A stretch of DNA of 64,000 nucleotides from Larkinella insperata. GTDB lineage: Bacteria > Bacteroidota > Bacteroidia > Cytophagales > Spirosomataceae. Under the pieces are notes generated by a model that did no database searches, was not told the DNA's origin, and saw only the letters and a list, made by a program, of their open reading frames with translations. This document shows positions 58,627 through 64,000 of this stretch, piece after piece. The translations under genes and the position numbers were made by a program. Position 1 is the first letter of the stretch; the number at the start of each line of letters is the position of its first letter. Where the stretch lies: contig NZ_CP110973.1 of NCBI RefSeq assembly GCF_026248825.1, forward strand, positions 5,229,501 through 5,293,500, written 5' to 3'.

Positions 58627-58656
58627 CAAATATAATTATTTAAAGGTTGGCGCCAA
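58627..58656 (-). promoter_or_regulatory. Ferredoxin promoter, exact consensus
   Basis: Minus strand TTG at 58656-58654, 19-base spacer, TATATTTG at 58634-58627. The -33 element is one half of the palindrome TTGGCGCCAA (58647-58656), whose other half is the candidate -33 of the divergent gene. Confidence 0.75.
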
Positions 58657-58673
58657 ACTATAATTTATTTTTG
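58647..58673 (+). promoter_or_regulatory. Candidate promoter of the LuxC-type reductase
   Basis: TTG at 58647-58649 and TATTTTTG at 58666-58673. The box is exact but the spacer is only 16 bases, shorter than usual. The start codon is 36 bases downstream. Confidence 0.4.
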
Positions 58674-58708
58674 GCGGTTCAATAGAAATATACGTTACCC
58701 AAGCTACG

Positions 58709-59728
58709 ATGAATTTAACGGATCGAATGAATACGTTTGTCCAGTTGGGCAATTTCCTGAAAAACCCCGAAAACAGCGCAGAAATTCAGGAAATAGCCCA
58801 GAGAGCTTACGCTTCCAATCATTGGTTTACTCCCGAGTACGCGTCCAAAGCCCTGCTCGCCCTTGCCGATGAATACCTGAATGAAGAAAAGTTATCGGCA
58901 TGGATAAAAGGTTATAACGTTACGGTTGAAACACCTAAAAATGTGGGCGTTGTTATGGCCGGTAACATTCCGGCGGTTGGCTTCCACGATCTGCTGTGCG
59001 TGCTCCTGACCGGCCACCGGCTTTTAGCCAAGCTGAGTACACCTGATTTTGTACTAATCAGTTATTTAATAAAAAAAATCATTGATATCAACCCGGCGTT
59101 TGCCCCGTTTATTCAGATCAGCGAGCGTCTGAATCAGGCAGATGCCTTCATTGCGACGGGCAGTTCCAATTCAGCCCGCTACTTTGAGTACTATTTTTCC
59201 AAGAAACCGCACATCATTCGTCGAAACCGGTCTTCAGTGGCCGTGCTGACCGGCGATGAAACAGACGATGACCTGCAAGCCCTTGGACACGATGTGCTGG
59301 ATTACTTCGGGTTGGGATGCCGCAACGTTTCCACCCTGTTTGTGCCGCAGGAATACGATTTCATCCCGCTCCTGAAGCTGCTCGAACCGCAGTCATTTCA
59401 GTTCACCAGCCACCACAAGTACAACAACAATTACGATTATAATAAGTCGATTTATCTCATCAACGGCGTCCCGCATTACGACAACGGCTTTCTGCTGCTG
59501 ACGGAAAACGAGGGCCTTGTTTCCCCCATCTCAACCCTGTATTTCCAACGGTATTTCGACCAGGAAGATCTAACTTCGAAGTTATCGCAGCTCTCGGGCC
59601 GGATTCAGGTGGTGGCTTCCAAAGACGGTTTTTACCCGGGCAGCGTGGCCCTCGGTCAGACGCAGCACCCCGGCTTGGCCGATTACGCCGATGGTGTAGA
59701 CACCATGGCTTTTCTGCTCTCCCTGTAA
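58709..59728 (+). CDS. Acyl-CoA reductase, LuxC family
   Basis: A 339-residue enzyme that reduces acyl-CoA or acyl groups to aldehyde with NADPH. VGVVMAGNIPAVGFHDLLCV, KLSTPDFVLISYLIKK, FIATGSSNSARYFEYYF and the nucleophile region GLGCRNVSTLF (active-site cysteine) match LuxC of bioluminescent bacteria. No luxAB, luxD or luxE is nearby, so no light emission is implied; Bacteroidota often have this gene beside a ferredoxin, as here. A possible role is making fatty aldehydes or alcohols. It ends in a 12-bp terminator. Confidence 0.9.
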   Translation: MNLTDRMNTFVQLGNFLKNPENSAEIQEIAQRAYASNHWFTPEYASKALLALADEYLNEEKLSAWIKGYNVTVETPKNVGVVMAGNIPAVGFHDLLCVLLTGHRLLAKLSTPDFVLISYLIKKIIDINPAFAPFIQISERLNQADAFIATGSSNSARYFEYYFSKKPHIIRRNRSSVAVLTGDETDDDLQALGHDVLDYFGLGCRNVSTLFVPQEYDFIPLLKLLEPQSFQFTSHHKYNNNYDYNKSIYLINGVPHYDNGFLLLTENEGLVSPISTLYFQRYFDQEDLTSKLSQLSGRIQVVASKDGFYPGSVALGQTQHPGLADYADGVDTMAFLLSL

Positions 59729-59750
59729 GAACAGATCGCCCTTTATCACC

Positions 59751-59790
59751 AAAGGTCCGAACGAGTCTGCCTTGTTCGGACCTTTCTTTT
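59751..59790. terminator. 12-bp hairpin terminator
   Basis: AAAGGTCCGAAC (59751-59762) pairs with GTTCGGACCTTT (59774-59785), then CTTTT. It serves the reductase and the convergent GH16 gene. Confidence 0.9.
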
Positions 59791-59793
59791 GCT

Positions 59794-60591
59794 TTACTGG
59801 TACACGCGCACGTAGTCGATCTCCAACCGCTGCGGCCAGATGGATTCATCGACTCCTTTCTGCCCCCCCCAGTTACCGCCCACGGCCACGTTCAAAATCA
59901 GGTAAAACGGTTGGTCGAGCGGCCACTCTTCGTAGCTACTGCCGGTTTCCTGCTTGGTGATGGTGCAGTATGGCTGGTTATCAATCAGAAAATCAATTTT
60001 CTCGGCGCTCCAGTCGATGGAATACGTGTGAAAATTCTGCGTAGCCCCCGGCACTTTCTTAATCCCCGTTTTCTCGGTGTGTTTGGTGTGGTTGTAAGCC
60101 TGGGTGTGAATCGTGCCGTGAATCTGGTCTTCATTAAAACCCACGTGTTCCATGATGTCGATTTCACCGTCGAGTGGCCACTTTAACGGTGTTTTCGCAC
60201 TCAGCATCCAGATGGCGGGCCAGGTCCCCCGGCCTTTCGGCAGTTTGGCCCGCACGTCAATCCGCCCGTATTTCCATTCGGCCAGCCCCTGGGTGGTTAG
60301 TTTAGCGGACGTATAATCACGGTTTTCGTGTTTTTCTTTTCGGGCTTCAATGATCAGCAGGCCATTCTCGATGCGGGCGTTTTCCTTCCGGGGACCGAGG
60401 TAATACTGTAACTCATTGTTCCCGAATCCGTGACCGCCCACATCGTATTTCCATTTAGCCGGATCGGGCAGACCGGATTGATCAAACTCGTCGGACCAAA
60501 CCAGTTTGCGGTCGGCAATGGGTAGGGTCGGCGCTGAAAAACGACAGGCCAGCAAAACGGCCAGCGAAGTCAAAGACAGTAAGGTTTTCAT
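59794..60591 (-). CDS. Glycoside hydrolase family 16 lipoprotein (beta-glucanase/laminarinase type)
   Basis: A 265-residue enzyme. Lipobox LLAC gives the lipidated cysteine near residue 16, so it sits on a membrane surface. The catalytic motif EIDIMEH has nucleophile E143, Asp145 and acid/base E148, the EXDXXE arrangement of GH16 laminarinases and lichenases; preceding RGTWPAIWML and following HTQAYNHTKHTEK support this. The end WPQRLEIDYVRVYQ is typical. It should cleave beta-1,3 or mixed-linkage glucans. The neighbouring esterases may or may not be functionally tied. Confidence 0.92.
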   Translation of the reverse strand: MKTLLSLTSLAVLLACRFSAPTLPIADRKLVWSDEFDQSGLPDPAKWKYDVGGHGFGNNELQYYLGPRKENARIENGLLIIEARKEKHENRDYTSAKLTTQGLAEWKYGRIDVRAKLPKGRGTWPAIWMLSAKTPLKWPLDGEIDIMEHVGFNEDQIHGTIHTQAYNHTKHTEKTGIKKVPGATQNFHTYSIDWSAEKIDFLIDNQPYCTITKQETGSSYEEWPLDQPFYLILNVAVGGNWGGQKGVDESIWPQRLEIDYVRVYQ

Positions 60592-60628
60592 GGTTTGGGT
60601 CGGATTAATACCATCGTAGTCAACTCGT

Positions 60629-61471
60629 TCAGGTACGGTTTTTCGGCGGTGGAAACGCCCAGTGTAGAAACTGCGGCATTACCTGGCTCCAGGTTTCCGG
60701 TTCATGCCGTCCGTCCTGGACCTCAACGTACTTGACGTGCTGGCCCCAGCGAAAACCTTTGCGTTCGAGTTCCGCAATTAGGTCAAGCGTATCGTCGATG
60801 GAGTCAATGATGCCGTCGTTGTCGCGGTCGTCGGTTTCGTCCAGTGTGCCGGTTTGCAACCAGAAGGCCGAATCTGTGGGCGGTTGGGTTTTTCGGATGT
60901 GGGCGTGCATGATCCGGTCGGCATCGGAATAACCTTCGTTTAGGCCGCGCTGCCGCCACCAGAACGACCCGGAGAAAACGCCCGCTTTCCGAAACAGATC
61001 CGGATGATTCCAGACCAGATCAAAAGCCGACAGCCCGCCGAGCGAAAACCCGGCAAAAACCGCTTCCGTGGGCTGCTGGCTTACCCGGTACTGCTTCTGC
61101 ACGTAGGGCACTAATTCGTGCTTCACAAATTCGGTATAAACCCCGGCTTTGGCCCCCCGATGGAGGTAATCGGCCTGCGCGGCCACCCCGTACTCCTGAA
61201 TCCGGTCGCCCGCGTGAATGGCCACCAGAACAAACGGCCGGACGGTTTGCTGCGCATCCAGCGCATCCAGCACCTGCGTCATCCGGAGCCGTTCCAGATC
61301 CTGGCCGTCATTCAGATACAGCACCGGAAAGGGGTCGGGTGCGGTTTCGTACTCTCTCGGGAAAATCACATCCAGCCGAACCGCCCGGTTCAGATACACC
61401 GATACCAGCCCGGTATCGGTTTTCGTCGCTACACCGCCGGCCCAACTATTCGTAGTCGAAAATAAACTCAT
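60629..61471 (-). CDS. Alpha/beta hydrolase of the enterochelin esterase (Fes/D) family
   Basis: A 280-residue esterase. Start ATG 61471 (MSLFSTTNSW); TTG two codons earlier is less likely. Oxyanion and nucleophile regions: FPVLYLNDGQDLE, then the elbow FAGFSLGGLSAFD (serine near 156), GVFSGSFWWRQRG, a late Asp region DGIIDSIDDTLD and the histidine in DGRHEPETW. DRDNDGIIDSIDD also resembles a calcium loop. There is no evident signal peptide. It is divergent from a second, different esterase, with the shared 156-base gap holding both promoters. Confidence 0.88.
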   Translation of the reverse strand: MSLFSTTNSWAGGVATKTDTGLVSVYLNRAVRLDVIFPREYETAPDPFPVLYLNDGQDLERLRMTQVLDALDAQQTVRPFVLVAIHAGDRIQEYGVAAQADYLHRGAKAGVYTEFVKHELVPYVQKQYRVSQQPTEAVFAGFSLGGLSAFDLVWNHPDLFRKAGVFSGSFWWRQRGLNEGYSDADRIMHAHIRKTQPPTDSAFWLQTGTLDETDDRDNDGIIDSIDDTLDLIAELERKGFRWGQHVKYVEVQDGRHEPETWSQVMPQFLHWAFPPPKNRT

Positions 61472-61564
61472 CAGCAATCAGTTACAAAAAAACTACCCGT
61501 TACTCGGGCTGTTCAGCACGGTAGCGCTACCCCCGGAAATCGCCCAAATTTACGGAGAGATTTC

Positions 61565-61593
61565 TTGGAAATTCGTAAATATGGTTATCTTTC
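61565..61593 (+). promoter_or_regulatory. Promoter ahead of the esterase/DinB/ATP-grasp unit
   Basis: TTG at 61565-61567, 18-base spacer, TATCTTTC at 61586-61593 (one mismatch). The expected transcript start is near 61600, 28 bases before the TTG start codon chosen for the esterase. Confidence 0.5.
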
Positions 61594-61627
61594 CTCCCGA
61601 ATCATCAACAAAAAACCAAACGATATT

Positions 61628-62332
61628 TTGCAGGAGAGCTACAGAAAATGGTACTCGCACCACCTCGGTCGCGACATTGAAATGCTGGTGTTTGGCGAGT
61701 GGGGCTACCCGGTTTTGCTGTTTCCCACCACCATGGGACGGTATTACGAAGCGAAGGATTTTGGGCTCATTGAATCCGCCCGCTGGTTTATCGAAAACCG
61801 CAAGATTAAAATCTACTGCATCGACAGCATCGACCGCGATAGCTGGTACGCCAAGCACCTTCCCCCTTCCATCCGGGTCCAGAACCATAACTGGTACGAC
61901 CGGATGGTCAACGAAGAACTGGTTCCCTGGATTCAGCACGAATGCCACGTCGACAAAATTGCGGTCGGTGGGTGTAGTTTTGGCGGTTTTCAGGCGCTCA
62001 ACTTTGCCTTTCGTCATCCCGAGCGGGTGGCTTATCTCTGGTCAATGGGTGCTAAGTTCGATATCAGGTCGTTCATGGACGGTTACTACGACGACAATGT
62101 TTATTTCAACAACCCCCCGGATTACATGCCCAACGCTCACAACGACCATTTTTACCGCATGCAAATCGTGTTGGGCACGTCGGAATACGATTTTTGCAAA
62201 CCCGAAAACTACCGGATGTCGGAAATTCTGAACCGCAAAGGCATCCAGCATTGGCTCGATGTCCGGCCCTGGGGTGAACACGACTGGCCGGTCTGGCGCG
62301 AGATGTTTCCGCATTATTTATCAATGGTTTAG
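61628..62332 (+). CDS. Esterase family protein (putative esterase, D-type), TTG start
   Basis: A 234-residue alpha/beta hydrolase. RKWYSHHLGRDIEMLVFG opens the family fold, then PVLLFPTTMGRYYEAKDFGLIE, the nucleophile elbow GGCSFGGFQALNFAFRHPE (serine near 126) and WDVRPWGEHDWPVWREMFP with the catalytic histidine near 222. No in-frame ATG stands before the conserved part; I choose TTG 61628 because the earlier TTG 61565 is better read as a -33 element. It starts a tight unit: DinB after 2 bases and an ATP-grasp gene after 55 more. This esterase/ATP-grasp pairing recurs in amidoligase neighbourhoods. Confidence 0.78.
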   Translation: MQESYRKWYSHHLGRDIEMLVFGEWGYPVLLFPTTMGRYYEAKDFGLIESARWFIENRKIKIYCIDSIDRDSWYAKHLPPSIRVQNHNWYDRMVNEELVPWIQHECHVDKIAVGGCSFGGFQALNFAFRHPERVAYLWSMGAKFDIRSFMDGYYDDNVYFNNPPDYMPNAHNDHFYRMQIVLGTSEYDFCKPENYRMSEILNRKGIQHWLDVRPWGEHDWPVWREMFPHYLSMV

Positions 62333-62334
62333 CC

Positions 62335-62826
62335 ATGACGCCCCCGAAGAAATACGGATACGAGGATTTACACCTCCCCTACGCCGATTCCATTCAGCAG
62401 CTACGGACTTACATGGAGGAGTTGCCGGAACAGTTCGTTCTTTTTTCGGCGGAGGAGCTGACGGCCCGGAAACCTGGCAAATGGTCGCGGAAGGAAGTCC
62501 TGGGGCATCTGATCGACTCGGGGCTGAACAACCTGAAACGGTTTACGGATGCGCAGTTTATGCCGTCGCCGTTTGTGGTTCAGCGCTACGACATGAACCA
62601 GTCGGTGATCCACAACCGGTATCAGGACCTGCCCATCGACCACCTGCTGGCCCTCTGGCAATCGCTCAACCAACAGATCGTATACGTTACCGAGGCCCTT
62701 CCCGAAACGGTCCTGCAAAACCCCGTGCTGCCGCCGGATACCGCCGAAACCGTCCCTCTTTCGTGGTTGATTATCGACTATGTGGCGCACATGGGCCATC
62801 ATTTTAAACAATTTGAGTTTAAATAG
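62335..62826 (+). CDS. DinB family protein
   Basis: A 163-residue four-helix-bundle protein of the DinB/YfiT superfamily. The three metal-binding histidines would be those of KEVLGHLIDSGLNN, then the MNQSVIHNRY region and DYVAHMGHHFKQFEF at the C-terminus. Such proteins include metal-dependent thiol transferases (bacillithiol, mycothiol) and hydrolases; members of unknown role are common in Bacteroidota. It begins two bases after the esterase stop, so it is in the same operon as the ATP-grasp gene. Confidence 0.88.
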   Translation: MTPPKKYGYEDLHLPYADSIQQLRTYMEELPEQFVLFSAEELTARKPGKWSRKEVLGHLIDSGLNNLKRFTDAQFMPSPFVVQRYDMNQSVIHNRYQDLPIDHLLALWQSLNQQIVYVTEALPETVLQNPVLPPDTAETVPLSWLIIDYVAHMGHHFKQFEFK

Positions 62827-62881
62827 AATTAACCACTCATCCATTCAATCACAACCGCAACGGTTGAGCTTTGCAACCACT

Positions 62882-64000
62882 ATGAAGAAAATTGGTATCC
62901 TTTTCGGGCAGGAAAATTCATTTCCGCAAGCCTTTGTCGACCGGGTCAACAGCAAGAAGGAGAGCGGCATTCTGGCCGAATTCGTCAGCATTGACAAAGT
63001 GGTTCAGGGCGACCCCACGGAATACGCCGTGATCATCGACCGGATTTCGCAGGACGTACCGTTTTACCGCGCTTACCTGAAAAACGCAGCCCTGACCGGC
63101 ACGGCCGTCATCAACAACCCCTTCTGGTGGAGCGCCGACGAGAAGTTTTTCAACAACTGCCTGGCCACCAAACTAAACGTACCGGTTCCGAATACCGTCC
63201 TGCTGCCGTCGAAGGAACGCCCCGACGACACCAACGAAAACTCGTTCCGGAACCTGAAAATGATGGATTGGGACGCTATTTTCAAGTACATCGGTTTTCC
63301 GGCTTACATGAAACCCCACTCCGGCGGTGGCTGGAAAAGCGTTTATAAGGTGTACAACCCCGACGATCTGTGGCAGAAATTTGCCGAAACCGGCCAGTTG
63401 GTGATGATGCTGCAGGAAGAAATTGTGTTCGACGATTACTTCCGCTGTTACTGCATCGGGGGCACGGATGTCCGGATTATGCCCTACGAACCCCGTAACC
63501 CCCATCACCTTCGCTACGCAGCCGAGCCCCAGACTTCCGGCGAAGCCTACAAAAAACTGACGACGACGGTGCGCAACTACGTCATCGCCCTCAACCAGGC
63601 CCTGGGCTACGATTTCAATACCGTTGAGTTTGCCGTCCGCGACGGGATTCCCTACGCCATTGACTTCTGCAACCCCGCTCCGGATGCGGATATTTATTCG
63701 GTCGGTCAGGAAAACTTTGAATGGGTGGTGGAAGCGGCCGCCAACATGGCCATCGCGCGGGCGAAAGCGCAGGTGCCGGGCCAAGACAACCTGACCTGGG
63801 GTTCGTACGTGAAGAGTTCGGCGCACGGACGGCCCGCAACGCCTGCCGCCGAGTCCGAAGAGGCCGTTGAACCAACCGCAGAACCGGTGAAATCAAAAAA
63901 AGCGGAGAAAAAAATGGCCGAGTCTCCAAAGAAAAAAGAAGGGGCCAAAGCCGGCTCTGACGAGAAGCCGAAAGCGAAAAAAGAAAAAAAGGCCAAATAA
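62882..64000 (+). CDS. ATP-grasp ligase with lysine/alanine-rich tail
   Basis: A 372-residue protein, complete to the last base. It starts at ATG 62882 (MKKIGILFGQENSFP); the longer frame reads through the DinB end. The N-terminal part (1-120) is an alpha/beta pre-ATP-grasp domain; the ATP-grasp fold includes IGFPAYMKPHSGGGWKSVYKV, VMMLQEEIVFDDYFRCYCIGG, VRIMPYEPR and the metal-binding GYDFNTVEFAVRDGIPYAIDFCNPAPDAD near 245-275. The last 50 residues are a low-complexity Lys/Ala/Glu tail. It should form a carboxylate-amine bond, as RimK-type enzymes do. The next gene, beyond the edge, could reveal the product. Confidence 0.88.
   Translation: MKKIGILFGQENSFPQAFVDRVNSKKESGILAEFVSIDKVVQGDPTEYAVIIDRISQDVPFYRAYLKNAALTGTAVINNPFWWSADEKFFNNCLATKLNVPVPNTVLLPSKERPDDTNENSFRNLKMMDWDAIFKYIGFPAYMKPHSGGGWKSVYKVYNPDDLWQKFAETGQLVMMLQEEIVFDDYFRCYCIGGTDVRIMPYEPRNPHHLRYAAEPQTSGEAYKKLTTTVRNYVIALNQALGYDFNTVEFAVRDGIPYAIDFCNPAPDADIYSVGQENFEWVVEAAANMAIARAKAQVPGQDNLTWGSYVKSSAHGRPATPAAESEEAVEPTAEPVKSKKAEKKMAESPKKKEGAKAGSDEKPKAKKEKKAK

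Noticed and set aside
58709..59728. Bioluminescence (lux) locus
   Set aside because: Only a LuxC-type reductase is present; luxA, luxB, luxD and luxE are missing.

Overview
The window looks like a chromosomal segment of a member of the phylum Bacteroidota, most likely the order Cytophagales near Spirosoma or Larkinella. The reasons are a glutamine synthetase of type III, a type B sorting domain (type IX secretion cargo), a GldC homologue, long-form IspG, CHRD, DUF3127, DUF4136, DUF4159, DUF4197, DUF4832 and DUF6728-like proteins, almost no Shine-Dalgarno sequences, and promoters of the Bacteroidota type (TTG, about 19-21 bases, TAnnTTTG). No phage, plasmid, insertion sequence, rRNA operon or CRISPR array was seen. 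About 57 protein genes and three tRNAs fill the window on both strands, in many short transcription units that often end in long perfect hairpins.

Layout. 1-5.4 kb: M43 protease (cut by the left edge) overlapping phoH, then dnaB and rlmD. 5.4-12.5 kb: type IX cargo, CHRD lipoprotein, a short-chain dehydrogenase, a TPR-SH3 membrane protein, two identical tRNA-Lys genes, a DUF4136 lipoprotein, an SSB-like DUF3127 protein and elbB. 12.5-18.6 kb: tRNA-Leu, a lipase-like hydrolase and a 1,387-residue hybrid sensor kinase. 18.6-26.4 kb: SRAP peptidase, deoxynucleoside kinase, trhO, an acetyltransferase, surE with a GH3-type acyl-adenylating enzyme, a LysE exporter with a Nudix hydrolase, and a cation efflux protein. 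26.7-34.7 kb: sugar-linked genes (DUF4832, TIM-barrel isomerase, Gfo/Idh/MocA oxidoreductase, FucP-like transporter, GHMP kinase), interrupted by a pteridine pair (PTPS-folE). 34.8-49.1 kb: ispG, small housekeeping genes, a thioredoxin-like protein, gldC, cinA, a 2-oxoacid dehydrogenase E2, a duplicated-domain secreted protein, a nucleotidase, a desaturase, rsmE and an M28 peptidase. 49.2-58.2 kb: nitrogen genes (glnN; porin-amt) flanking an LtaS-like transferase and mtaB. 58.2-64 kb: ferredoxin divergent from a LuxC-type reductase, a GH16 glucanase, then two esterases, a DinB protein and an ATP-grasp ligase at the right edge.

Functional links. GlnN, Amt and the porin probably serve ammonium uptake and assimilation. 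The PTPS is of the animal biopterin type and overlaps folE, suggesting tetrahydropterin synthesis. The Gfo/Idh/MocA, transporter and kinase genes form a sugar operon. The esterase, DinB and ATP-grasp group resembles amidoligase neighbourhoods and is the best candidate here for an undescribed pathway, but it continues past the edge. Other points worth attention are a dispersed inverted-repeat family, a divergent promoter whose two -33 elements share one palindrome, several structured intergenic regions, and an SSB-like protein with an SSB-type acidic tip. Everything is read from sequence and family memory; no searches were run.
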